DNA of 64,000 bases, from assembly GCA_014621425.1 (NCBI GenBank), contig JAANBB010000080.1, positions 1 to 64,000 of the forward strand. The letters run 5' to 3'. The translations under genes were made by a program, and so were the position numbers. Below are positions 34,256 through 45,671 of the stretch, piece by piece. The first letter of the stretch is position 1. Every line of letters starts with the position of its first letter. The DNA comes from Cylindrodendrum hubeiense. Taxonomy: Eukaryota > Ascomycota > Sordariomycetes > Hypocreales > Nectriaceae. The notes beneath the pieces were generated by a model, which was not told the DNA's origin, did no database searches, and worked only from the letters and a program-made list of their open reading frames with translations.

Positions 34256-35519
34256 TCACGATAGATATCTCTGGACATATCCCTCCAGCTTCTTCAGCCC
34301 TGCCTCCAGCACCTCCGTTTCGCATACATATCCCATCCGCACGTAGCCCGCAAAGTCGACGTCGTCGCCAAAACAGTGCGACCCTGGGCAGAAGAACACC
34401 TTGGTCTTCTCGAGGAGATCCATGCAGAACTCGACGTCATTCACGGGCTGCCCGTTGGTCTTGAACTGGATAAATGCCGTCGTCCCGGCCTTGGGCTCCA
34501 CCCACGAACAGACAGAGTCGTGGTCGTCCACGAACCGCTTCAGCAGCCTCGCATTGGTCCTAGCCAGTACCATGTTCCGCGTCACCAGGGGCTCTCGCAC
34601 CGCAGGAGACAGGGCATAGCTCGCAATCTGGTCATCCATCTGGGACACACTGATAGTGTTGTAGTCACGGGCCGAAGCCATGGCCGAAAGGATGGCCTCA
34701 TCTCTGGTTGCCACCCAGCCGACGCGTATGCCAGCTAGAGCAAACCCTTTCGACATCGACCCAGTGACAACCGTCCTATCATACCCAAGCGTCGTCGCCG
34801 GTGCCGGCACCTCACATTGCCCCGCAGCTCCGCCATGGAACAGCGGTCGGTAGACCTCATCGGAGAAGAGGATTATGCCGTTAGCCTCAGCCACCTGGGC
34901 AATGCACTGCAGGGTGCTGGTTGGGATAGGAGCCCCTGTGGGGTTGTTGGGGTTGTTGATAATGATCATCTGCCGGGCATCTTGTAAGCTGGAGGTCGCC
35001 GATGAATCCTTGGGCTGTAATCACCTTTGTGTTCTCCTTGATCAAGCTCTTCAAGGCGTCCACATTGGGTACAAACCCATCCTCCGCTTGCAACTTCCAC
35101 AGGGAGACTTCAGCGCCCAGGCTTCTGGGGACCTCGTAGAGCTGCTGGTAAGTCGGATACACGCAAACCACGTGGTCTCCAGGCCCCAACAGAGTGTAGA
35201 GGGCCAGGAAGTTTGCCCCAATAGCTCCCTGAGTGATGATCACATTGTCGGCAGATAGTTGATCTTGGTCCAGACTGCAATGGACCGCGACCCGCTCCCG
35301 CAGTACCCGCGATCCTAAAATCGGGCCATATGTGAGTTTGACGCTGGTGTTAAGGGGACCTGGGGCTGCAGGGTCTTTGCACATATGAACCAAGTCATCG
35401 ACAGACAACGATGCAGCACACGTCTCGGCAATGTTCAAAACCCCAGGTGTAGTCTCGAACCTGTCCATCCATTGTTCGACCTTGAACGGCTTAATTTGAA
35501 CCATGATGCCTGTGTTCAC
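34256..35519 (-). CDS. PLP-dependent class I/II aminotransferase
   Basis: Two exons on the minus strand: 35519-35025 and 34969-34256 (55-nt intron), 402 aa; an internal Met at 35504 could also start it. Fold-type I features are in order: QGAIGANFLALYTLLGPGDHVV (cofactor phosphate loop), MIIINNPNNPTGAP (the NNP substrate/PLP motif, created by the splice), ILFSDEVYRPL (Asp to the pyridine nitrogen), TGSMSKGFALAGIRVGW (the Schiff-base Lys in SxSK) and an RMGY carboxylate-binding Arg. Related fungal proteins are often named ACC-synthase-like or capreomycidine-synthase-like. The substrate cannot be told from sequence. No biosynthetic partner genes adjoin it. Confidence 0.88.
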
Positions 35520-38300
35520 TTAATTATTCCAGTCTCTGAATGATTTGCTCGAGTCAGACACGACCTACGGTTTTTGCAATCTTCCAACAGCCTTGATTAT
35601 ATGCGACGCGCGTTATATGGTAGTAATGATTGTGTAGCACACTGAGATAAAGGCGCCCTTGGATACATTAGGTAGCATCGTCTTACCCCACACTCTAACT
35701 TCGTTGAGGCGCCCGCCAAACAGAGCGTAGCGCTCAGAGGAGAACCCAGTGGTTGCGAAACCTTATCAGGATCCACCTCGGGACGCACGGCGACTTCGTG
35801 ACCACCTCATTCTCTGCGCTTCAAATGTCGCGTTAACACGCACGGCATAGAATAATCGTCAGATTGAAGGCATGATGTTTGTTGTGTCAATCTTTCCCAT
35901 TTGTACATCGTCATTGACAGATGGCGGGTCTTGTTTCGATATTGCATTAGGATCCCTCTATATGCGGTTGAGAGCTTGGCGACCTGCTCATTGGAGTAAG
36001 TTGAAAGACGATGTCAAGAGTAGCAGCTTTCGACCTCGTACCATCGCCATATCAGTGCACGAACCATTGTCTCAAGTCTCTATATACCAGTGCTCTTATC
36101 TCTGTCTCGGGTGTCTGCTCACATGAATATGCCGTCTTTTATTCGCTTCTGATTGTCAATGTGGTTCTTCTTTTGTCCTCATCAGCAAGCTCGAGGTGAC
36201 AAGGCATTGATGGACACCCTTTTCATGCCATTGTCTTTCACTTTCAGACCAATCCTTGATGAGTCATTAATTAAATCATACTCCCTGCCCCTATCGGCAT
36301 AGTATTACCTATTATGACACTCCTTGTCATTCGCTGTTGGTGATTATTACACTCGGCAAACGCGCATTCCGTGGCCCACCAAAGCTTGGCTGACATCTAT
36401 TGTGGTAGATGAGGGTCAATGCTCTTTAAATAACCGGGATTTCAAGGGAGACGATCACACGTCTCCCTTTCTGTCAATACTTATTAAGCGGGATTATTGT
36501 TTTGATGTGAAACGGCAAAAAATGCAACCTTACTCTTACGCCGATATCCGACTTCGTAACTGTCTTTAAATCCGGTCGCAACAGAGCTTGAACTTCGTTG
36601 ACAGAATACTCCACCAGTCCGATTCACAAATCATCACGTTGGTCTTGTATTTGCGTCGTCTAGTCTTCTTTGCATGGTACTGCAGTCCCCACGATCCTGC
36701 GTCGACCTCTCTTGAGCTCGCTCAACTGCGCCATGAAGTTACTTCTACTATCTAAGTCAGTGTCGTATCAGCTGATATAATTGGCTAGAAATGAATCTGG
36801 TGAGGTGTTTTCCAACGTTGGAGAAACATGCCGGATAGCCAGAGGTTCTGTCATTTATTTGGAGGGGGCATTGTCTTGATGCAACCTTGGAATTTTGGTG
36901 ACACCGTTTCTACCATAAACTGAAACAGGCCATTTTAGTAGAAGGAAACAGGCTGAAACTTGGCGTGCCGTTCTTCCTTCGAACACACCGAATCCCAATC
37001 CCGTCCCGTATCCAAGCAATATAGAGGGGATAATGGTGATTGTCACATTTGATGATGAAATGGGGGCATATACAATGTGTGTGATATGTGCTTGAGTACA
37101 TGACTATCTAATGGCCATGTGGACTGTGATTATAGAGGAATCTAGAGAGACCTGCTGGAATCTGCTTGCAGATCAATTTGATCATTGTGATGTAAATGGC
37201 TTCCAGAGCTGAACGAGTTGGCGTAGGAAAAAGCAATATAACCCGCAAGGTTCTTCCATAACTACTTTGATGGTGATGATGACCTTCAATGGCGACAGCC
37301 TGAAAACCTTTACCCAGCTGAATGAAAGCTCCGTTTGTTAACGGGGTCTCTAAGAGAGGGCAAAACCTACTGGATGTGAGAGTGTTCACCATTTTATCCT
37401 TGCCCCCGTCACTAGTTAGCAGAACAGTACATGAATAGATCGACTTCAGCACACACCACCAAGGTAAAACCTGAGCACATGTTTCAAGAGCTATGGGACT
37501 TTTGCAACATCAGTGGAATGAGACATCAGTGTAATGGGTGCCTCGTCATTGGCTCTAGGGTAGTTGGGCTGGGGCTGGCCCAGCCAATGGCGTCCGGGAT
37601 AACCAGGAGCGCTGCCAGATCAGAACCCCAAGAAAATAAGTTGAACGTTCATGCATTTGATAATCAAGGAACCGGGATGTGTTGTATGGATTCGCCGATA
37701 AATATGCTATTCATTCGCTGATGGTGGATATTTTTAACCCTCGGCTTTCACTCCGCACACGAGTGCGCGATTGATTCCAGATATGCCGCTTTAGATTGGA
37801 TCATGCACCATAATCTATGCCGTATCATGGACCTCCAACATGCAGTAAGGCGAAGATGGAGCTCTCATATCACCAGCCACAGGCACTTTGCCTCAGCCGC
37901 CAATCGAGTACGAAATGCAACATTGGCTGGTTCACGGGTTCATGGCGAGTCAGATGCGCAAGCGCACGGTGGGTGGTTGGGGAGGCTAAATGGCTCCATC
38001 CCCAAGTCATGGGACCCACCCCCAGTGGCTGTGCCAACCAGTCTCTCACAACTGCAACCAGTTGCAACCAGTCCCGCATCGACGGAAGGCGAGGCCGTGG
38101 AGGTACCTGCCTAAGGTGCCTAGCTCTCTGCGCGCTGCGGGGCGCCACACGGACCGAGCAGCTTATCCCGGTCGCACTCCGTCACTCGTCATTCAACGAC
38201 ATCACTCCCTCCTCCTCTCATCAACATCGTTTCATCGACGCCCTGCAGCACCTATTGCCGTCGCGTTCGCTTCTGCATCTGCATCTGCATCGCCGCAACC
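35520..38300. other. 2.8-kb gene-poor, relatively AT-rich region
   Basis: No ORF gives a recognisable product. Candidates such as 36324-36569 (+) and 37108-37452 (-) have no domains. The stretch from 35.9 to 37.7 kb is visibly richer in A/T than its neighbours. Three GCAACCAGT copies lie near 38050-38085. I saw no transposase, LTR or terminal inverted repeat. Confidence 0.45.
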
Positions 38301-41300
38301 ATGGCTCCTCCCGGCTTGAGGAGTATCCTTGTCGGGGCTCTAGCCGCCTTGCCTGCCCTCGTCATGGGCTTTAACGCGAGCTACTCGCCAGCAGACATGC
38401 TGCGGGCACAGTCGGCCTTGCTCGACATCACCCCCGAAGGATGCCCCCCATGGTACGCCCGATACCTCGAGAACTCCCCACAGACCTCCCGAAGATGATG
38501 CTGACCCTTCTACAGCTTCAACTGTCTCCTTCCCGCCCACACCTGCGCCCAGTATGCTGGCTGCAACGAGTTCAACGGCAAATGCGATTGTCCCGAGGGA
38601 TTTGGTGGCGACGACTGTCTCCAGCCACGTACGATACAATACACTCCTTTGAGTACCGTTGGATAACCATCGCTGACTGCCTCAACAGTATGCGGATCTC
38701 TCGCCCGTGGCAAGGACCGTCCGATGCGCGGCAGAGGAAACTGTGAATGCGAAGAAGGTTGGGACGGAATCAATTGCAACGTCTGCACCGATAACAAAGC
38801 CTGTGACGCATTGATGGAGGGTGGCGAAGGTGGCGTCTGCTACCAAAATGGCGAGGTCGTAAACCACAACTACCAGATTTGCGATGTGACCAACGAGAAG
38901 ATCACCTCGTTGCTTGGAAAGCAGCGTCCCGAGGTGACATTTACCTGCAAGAAGGAAGATGCCACCTGCGATTTCCAATGTACGCGATATCCTCCCTAAC
39001 TGCCACGGAATACTGGTTACTGACAGTTTATCTTAGTCTGGGTCGATGCCGTCGAGTCGTTCTACTGCCATTTGTCCGACTGCGAATCTGGGGCCGAGTT
39101 TCAAGAGTCCAAAAACACCACGTCGACCAAATGCAACCGCATCGAGTGTAGCTGCGTACCCGACCGCATGTTGTGTGGAAAGGATGGATCCATTGATTTG
39201 ACTGATTTCCTCGATCAAGCTATCAAAGGCCCTGGTCGGTTTGAATGCAGCCAGAAGCACAACGGTGCTCACGACTGTGCCTTCAGGGAACCGGAGATGG
39301 ACGCCCTCATTCTCGCCTTGATCGGTGACTCGAGCATTTTACTTGATTGCAGAGCGGGCGAATGTCTCTACCAGACAGAAGTGCCAGGATACCATCGCCC
39401 CGTGAAGAAGATCAATACGCCACTCATTGCCGGCGTTATTGCTGGTTGTTCTCTCTTCCTTGTTGCTGTCATCATCTTGACTTGGTATCTGTCTCGACGC
39501 AAGTTAGACTATGGCGCAATCCATCTCGACGAGTCCGACGACGAGAGCACCAAGCTCATGGCCGATCATAAACCTGCGGGATTGTACTTTGAAAACGTCG
39601 CATATTCTCTCAACGGAAAGCAGATCTTGACAGGAATCCAAGGCATTTCCCACCCAGGAGAGGTGACGGCCATCATGGGTGCTTCTGGCGCGGGCAAGAC
39701 AACCTTTCTGGATATTCTGGCCCGCAAGAACAAGCGTGGACAAGTCAGCGGAGACTTCTATGTCAACGGCGAGATTGTCACGGATTCCGACTACAAGAAT
39801 GTTGTTGGATTTGTGGACCAAGAGGATACCATGTTACCGACATTGACTGTTCACGAGACAATTCTTACTAGCGCCCTACTACGACTTCCCCGCGACATGG
39901 GTCGTGCTGCAAAGGAACAGCGAGTTCTCGAAGTCGAGAAAGAGCTAGGCATTCATCACATTCGGGATTCCTTGATTGGCTCCGAAGAAGGAAACGGACG
40001 CGGTATCTCTGGAGGCGAGAAGAGGCGCGTGGGAATTGCTTGCGAGCTCGTGACAAGCCCTTCTATTCTGTTTCTTGACGAGCCGACCAGCGGATTGGAC
40101 GCCTACAATGCATACAACGTCATCGAGTGCTTGGTAACCCTCGCCAAGAACTACCAGCGAACAGTCATTTTCACCATTCACCAGCCGCGATCGAACATTG
40201 TCGCCCTCTTCGATAGACTGATTCTCCTGGCCCAAGGAAGAACCGTCTATTCCGGCCCCTTCAACCAATGCCAATCGTACTTTGACCAGATCGGTTACGA
40301 ATGCCCTCCTGGATTCAACATTGCGGACTATCTCGTTGATCTCACCATGCACGCCGGAAGCAGCCAATCTGTTGATGACGGAACAATCGCACCCGATACC
40401 AGCAGTGTTGGACCCAGCAGCACAAGGGCGATCAAGTCGATTGCAAGCATTTCTGGTACCAGCACGGGAGGAGACAGTGAGGAAACTTCATCCGCTCGTC
40501 CCCGAACCTGGCGACGGGATTCAGTTAAGCTTCGTCAAGACCGCGAGCTCTTCACGCGGAGGAAGAACACTGTGGACACGACTGTCCTGTCAGACGCCGG
40601 TGGCGAGGACCCTAGCTCTTACCCGCTTCAGCCAAACCCTGCAGATAACTTGACCACCCCCCTTCTCGAGGATCCTCATGACCTTCCTCCGGCAGCGTCC
40701 ACGGGAACCGACCTAGATATCATGACCCGGTCCTTTGCTCAGTCGGAGATTGCAACATTAACTCGCGAGGAGATTAAACAAACAATTACTATCGCGGAGA
40801 ATGCCAATGGGCCAAACTCCAATGGCTATGGTGATGGACATATCAACATTAGCGCTGTCGGAAAGGGTTATGCTCGTGTTGGTTACCTGCGTCAGTTCAT
40901 CATCCTGTCCCAGAGAACTTGGAAGAATCTCTACCGAAACCCGATGTTGATGCTCACACACTATGCCATCGCAATCGTTCTGGCCGTGTTTTCGGGATAT
41001 CTCTTCTATGGACTCACAGATGATATTCCTGGCTTCCAGAACCGCCTCGGTCTATTCTTCTTCCTCCTTGCTCTGTTCGGCTTCAGCACGCTTACCAGTC
41101 TCACCGTCTTCGGCACAGAGCGACTTTTGTTCGTTCGCGAACGTGCCAATGGTTACTACTCGCCCGCTACCTACTTCGCTGCGAAGGTTCTATTTGATAT
41201 TGTCCCTCTGCGAATCATCCCGCCAATTCTCATGGGCTCTATCATTTACCCAATGACTGGACTCGTGGCCGACTCAACGCACTTCCTCAACTTCATTGCG

Positions 41301-41714
41301 GTTCTCGTTTTGTTCAACATGGCCGCCGCAGCCGTATGCCTGTTCATTGGCATTGTTTGTAAGGACGGGGGCGTGGCAAACCTGATTGGAAGTTTGGTGA
41401 TGCTTTTCAGTCTGTTGTTTGCCGGATTCCTTCTCAACCATGACGCTACTCCCAAGGGTGCTCTCTGGCTCCAAACACTGTCAATCTTCCACTATGGCTT
41501 CGAGTCACTTATCGTGAACGAGGTGCTTCAGCTTACCCTAGTTGACAGCAAGTATGGACTAGACATCACGGTCCCTGGTGCAGCCATTTTGAGCTCTTTT
41601 GGCTTTAACAACGACGCGCTTTGGTCGGATATCCGAAACCTCGGCGTGTTCGCTGCTGTGTTCATCGTCTTGTCCTACGCAGCTATGCATATATTACTTG
41701 TCGAGAAGCGATAG
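38301..41714 (+). CDS. adp1: ABCG half-transporter, yeast ADP1 type
   Basis: Four exons: 38301-38452, 38516-38628, 38689-38979 and 39037-41714, giving 1077 aa. A signal peptide (residues 1-23) precedes a Cys-rich luminal domain with EGF-like elements ([19 protein letters not shown] and [12 protein letters not shown]). One TM segment follows (about 314-337). The ABC domain then has Walker [10 protein letters not shown] (400-408), signature ISGGEKRR and Walker [14 protein letters not shown] Ser/Thr-rich acidic linker leads to six C-terminal TM helices. This unusual N-terminal ectodomain plus ABCG layout is that of S. cerevisiae Adp1 (YCR011C). The substrate of that family is not established. 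All splices preserve Cys-rich reading. Confidence 0.93.
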
Positions 41715-42113
41715 ACCTTGAGATGGGGCGCTCAATGCGCCCCCGCAGATAGACGAGCAGGGGATGTGGGTGTAGAGACATCGTTATGGATTGTTATCAG
41801 AACACGCTGTACTATGGGAGTGTCTGGGTTTCATTATTCATCATGGGCGTTGGGAATTGCTGGTGTGGATATATTATCCCGCATTTTTCTTGGATTTGTC
41901 GACGTTGAGTTTATGGTATTGCAAGATTATTTTACTAGACTGCTGATTTCATTGTGAGATCGCGATATGTGGGAGCCAGTAGCTGTAGATGCACTGCCAT
42001 AGATGTGATATAGGGCTTGAGTTAAATGTTGCGTTAAATGATGCCATGGGCACAGTACTGCATTGATACATGTAGGTGAAGACATTGTTTTACAAGTTTG
42101 GGTGACACCAACC
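41715..42113. other. Convergent 3' flanks
   Basis: 399 bp between the stop codons of the ABC transporter and mS26. No gene recognised. Confidence 0.4.
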
Positions 42114-43028
42114 CTACTCCATCTTTCCACCAGTAAACTCCTCGGCGATCCTCTTCTGTCGCTTGACGGAGCGGTCGTATTCCGACTCGTAAAAGTCCAT
42201 GATCTTGGTAGATGTGCCTGTAGTCGTCTCGAGCATGTTGGCAATGGTTGGTGGCTTGCCCCAAATATCCCAAGTGTTCTCTGCGTTGCCATAACGGCCC
42301 ACAGCCTGGCCTTGCTTCTTGAAGAAGTCTTCGGAGAAAAGGGTATCAATCTCCGCCTTGAGCTCAGTTTCACTAACAATGAAGTTGGAGGCGTTGATGT
42401 AGAGTTCCATGAGAGCATCACGGCGGGCCTCGCGCTTCGACTGCTCGAGGGCTAGGACCTTGCTCCTGCTACGGTCGGCGTTGGAGAAACGCTTGGGGTC
42501 TGGGTAGACGGTGGTGTCCATAATTGAATCCAGCACGGTGCTGCGAGTGAGACGGTCGTCCTCCCTCTCCGGGGCAGAGGCGGCGGCATTGTGATCCTCG
42601 AACTTTTTGCTCACACGAGCGTTGCGATCGGCGTCAAGCTTCTTTCGGCGGTTCCAAAGCACCTTCAGACCAACAGCCAGATTATGACGGCGATTGGCGG
42701 CCATTTTCCGCTTCCATATGTCGGCCTGGCTTCTCGTGGGTCCATAGTTCTCCGGCTTTCGCATGGGGGCTGTTTCTTGGACGTAGGAGCGATGAAGCTT
42801 ACGCTTGCCCTCTTCGCGGGGGAAGATCTCGCGAGGGACGGGGAGATGACCTCGGACTCGGGGGAGCTTCTTCTCTTCGGATTGAGGCGGTGTGGGGAGG
42901 CGGATGTAGGCTGGTGATTCCGGGGGGACTTGGCTGAAAGCAGTGTGTGTGGTCGAGAAGCTGCGCGAGATGATGGAGAGCTCGCGAGCAGCGGCCCTGG
43001 GGCAGGCGGTGCCGAGAAGGAACGCCAT
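42114..43028 (-). CDS. pet123: Mitoribosomal small subunit protein mS26 (Pet123-like)
   Basis: Single exon, 304 aa from the ATG at 43028 (MAFLLGTACPRAAARELS). The upstream in-frame extension lacks conserved features. The N-terminus is Arg/Ser-rich with no acids for about 30 residues, a good mitochondrial presequence. The conserved block KLPRVRGHLPVPREIFPREEG, the basic helical middle (KRKMAANRRHNLAVGLKVLWNRRKK) and the C-terminal coiled region fit fungal Pet123/mS26, a 37S subunit component. The family name rests on the PRVRGHLPVPREIFP block and is less certain than the mitochondrial, RNA-binding character. Confidence 0.7.
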   Translation of the reverse strand: MAFLLGTACPRAAARELSIISRSFSTTHTAFSQVPPESPAYIRLPTPPQSEEKKLPRVRGHLPVPREIFPREEGKRKLHRSYVQETAPMRKPENYGPTRSQADIWKRKMAANRRHNLAVGLKVLWNRRKKLDADRNARVSKKFEDHNAAASAPEREDDRLTRSTVLDSIMDTTVYPDPKRFSNADRSRSKVLALEQSKREARRDALMELYINASNFIVSETELKAEIDTLFSEDFFKKQGQAVGRYGNAENTWDIWGKPPTIANMLETTTGTSTKIMDFYESEYDRSVKRQKRIAEEFTGGKME

Positions 43029-43363
43029 GGTGGAGGGAGCCGGCGCCAATTGCAGCGTAGTGAGGGCTCGTGAGAGGGGTCGCGGGATCGCAATGGTCGT
43101 CGAAGGCGGAGCTGTTGGAGATCTCGTGTGATGGACAAAGAAAATCGAGGCCAGAACGAAATTTACCGGACTAACCTTGCTCCGCGAACACCCCTGCACT
43201 TTGTCCGCCGAGGTGCGCTAGCGGCCCCCGCCACCAACCACCGCCCACCTTGGTGGGGCCTTTTGTCTCTTCCCAAGAAAAAAAAAGTTGGAGGATAAAT
43301 TCTTGGGACCGCCATCTTCCTCTACCATTCCTCACATTCAGTCTACCCATCCAACTTTTCACT
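43029..43363. promoter_or_regulatory. Bidirectional promoter region of mS26 and NOG2
   Basis: 335 bp separates divergent start codons of a mitoribosomal protein and a 60S assembly GTPase, so the two genes share one short upstream region. It contains a GGTGGGGCC/CCACCTTGG G+C-rich block (about 43225-43262) and a poly-A run (about 43276-43285). Confidence 0.55.
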
Positions 43364-45671
43364 ATGGGTACTGGGAAGAAGGAGGCTTCCCGGCGCGAGC
43401 GCCAGGGCAAGACCGGCGATGGCCTTAACAATGTCCGGACCAAGGGCGAGAACTTCTATCGGTAAGTCGAACCAGCGGCTGCATGCTGTCCTTGCTCGCT
43501 GGATGCGCTTTGCTAACTAACCCACGATAGCGATGCGAAGAAGGTCAAGCAGCTGGGCATGCTCAAGGAGGGTAGAGCACAGAGGAACGCCAATGGCGAT
43601 ATCACCGTGGCTGCTACCTTCCAGTCGAGAGACGTTCCCAACGCCCGCATCGAGCCGAACCGCAAGTGGTTTACCAACACCCGAGTGGTCTCCCAGGACA
43701 CCCTCAAGGCGTTCCGTGAGGCCATGGAGGAGAAGGCTCGCGACCCGTACCAGGTTCTCCTCAAGTCCAACAAGCTGCCCATGAGCTTGATTCGGGATGG
43801 TGGCAAGGACACCCAGAACGGCATCAAGCAGCACCAGGCCAAGATGACCGTCGAGACCTCTCCCTTTTCCGATGTCTTTGGCCCCAAGGCACAGCGGAAG
43901 CGCGTCAAGCTTGGCGTCAGCAGTCTTATGGACCTCGCCGATGACACCGAGAAGAGCATGGACACCTACCAAGATCGTCTGGAGCAAGCCAGGTTGCTGA
44001 GTGGTAACTCCGGCGGCCCCGACGACATTGATGAAACCGACAAGCCCGTCACCATGGCCATCGAGCCTGTCTTCGACAAGGGTCAGAGCAAGCGAATCTG
44101 GAACGAGCTCTACAAAGTCATGGACTCTTCTGATGTCGTCATCCACGTGCTTGATGCTCGAGACCCCCTTGGCACGAGATGCCTGAGTGTCGAGAAGTAC
44201 TTGAAGGAGGAAGCCCCCCACAAGCACTTGATCTTTGTTTTGAACAAGTGTGATCTGGTCCCTACCAGCGTCGCGGTAAGTTTGAACCCATTTTCTCTTC
44301 TGTCGACCCTTTCCCCCCTCCTCCAAACCCCAATGTTCTTAGTCAGGATCTCGTCCCATTTTCCTCCAGTGACGTCGGTCTGTTATAACATTGGGAGATT
44401 GACCGCCATTCTCGACTGTTGGCAACCTTGGTTGTCAACTGATGTGTTCCGTTTTGGTTACCATCATGAGAAAGGCTACGTGACATCTTTGAGTTGAAGT
44501 ATACTTATGCCATTAAATGAGGCATCGATTGTATATTTCTTAGTGATGACACATACATATCTTGAATATTGAATTCGCGTTTATCAACGACTTGAGTTTA
44601 AATACTAATTCATCATAGGCTTCATGGGTTCGTCGTCTCTCCAAGGAGTACCCGACTTTGGCATTCCACGCCAGCATCAACAACTCGTTTGGAAAGGGTT
44701 CCCTCATTCAACTGCTCCGTCAATTTTCCTCGCTGCACTCGGACCGAAAGCAGATTTCTGTCGGTCTGATCGGTGGTCCCAACACTGGCAAATCGTCCAT
44801 CATCAACACTCTCCTCAAGAAGAAGGTCTGCACTGTGGCCCCGATTCCTGGAGAGACCAAGGTGTGGCAATATGTCGCCTTGATGAAGCGTATCTACCTC
44901 ATCGATTGCCCCGGTGTGGTTCCTCCTTCCAGCACAGATACCCCGACCGACCTGGTTCTCCGAGGTGTGGTACGAGTGGAGAAGGTTGAGCACCCAGAGC
45001 AATACATCACGGCTCTCTTGAGCAAGGTGAAGCAACGTCACATGGAAAAGACATATGAGCTGTCCGGATGGACCGGCTCCACTGAGTTCTTGGAGGCTCT
45101 TGCCCGAAAGGGCGGCCGACTCCTCAAGGGTGGCGAGCCCGATTTGGACGGAGTGGCCAAGATGGTCCTGAATGACTTCATGAGAGGAAAGATCCCATGG
45201 TTCACCCCTGCTCCTCCCCTGGAAAAGGGTGATGAGGATGACCAGAAGGTTGGAGGTCGCGAAGGCAGACTCGGAGAGATGCCCCGAAAGCGCAAGACAG
45301 AGGAGATCGTTGATGATGCGGATGTGGCGGCCGAGGCGCAGCTTCAGCAGGAGGCTAGCGCAGCTACGCTGAAGGAGGATGTGGAGTCAGACGAGGCATC
45401 TGAGGAAGTCTTCGAAGGATTTGGCAGCGACACCGAAGACGCAAGGTCTCGGAAGCCTTCTTTCGGCGCTACAGTCGACGGAAGAAGCGAGGCTGAGAGC
45501 AACGCTGACGATGTCATCTCTATTGGTGGCTCTGACAACGAGGAGCAGGAGGCACAGGCTGAAGTCCCCGAGCCTCAGGCCGAAGCCCCGGAGGCCCAGT
45601 CTGACAATGATGAAGAGGAGGGACGCAAGGCTGCTCGACCTAGCAAGCGACGGAGGATCTCAATGGACTGA
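43364..45671 (+). CDS. nog2: Nucleolar GTP-binding protein 2 (60S assembly)
   Basis: Three exons: 43364-43461, 43531-44275 and 44619-45671, giving 631 aa. The N-terminal NGP1NT domain ([24 protein letters not shown]) precedes a circularly permuted GTPase: NKCD (G4, residues 271-274) comes before GGPNTGKSS (G1, about 333-341) and DCPG (G3, about 377). That order is diagnostic of the YlqF/NOG2 family. Nog2 acts on pre-60S particles before nuclear export. The C-terminus is acidic and ends with a basic SKRRRIS stretch, a likely nuclear signal. The second intron is 343 nt, far longer than its neighbours, with a yeast-like TACTAAT branch point at 44603-44609. Confidence 0.95.
44341..44560 (+). ncRNA. 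Candidate intronic snoRNA in NOG2
   Basis: The intron at 44276-44618 holds two clear hairpins: 44418-44439 (GTTGGCAA paired with TTGTCAAC, one G-U) and 44496-44539 (GAAGTATAC paired with GTATATTTC, plus inner ATGCC/GGCAT and an asymmetric internal loop). ACA trinucleotides follow within about 10-16 nt. In S. cerevisiae the NOG2 intron encodes the H/ACA snoRNA snR191. The boundaries given are approximate, and no canonical H box was confirmed. Confidence 0.4.

Noticed and set aside
36324..37452. Two open frames (81 and 114 codons) in the AT-rich gap
   Set aside because: No recognisable domain, no start context better than chance, and no exon partners.
31190..41714. Possible secondary-metabolite cluster (protease, aminotransferase, ABC transporter)
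   Set aside because: No PKS, NRPS, terpene synthase or tailoring oxidase is nearby. The transporter is the conserved ADP1 type rather than a PDR/MDR pump, and gaps of several kb separate the genes.
44543..44560. Box C-like GTGATGA in the NOG2 intron as a box C/D snoRNA
   Set aside because: No CTGA D box lies downstream within the intron and no terminal stem brackets the site, so an H/ACA-type candidate fits better.
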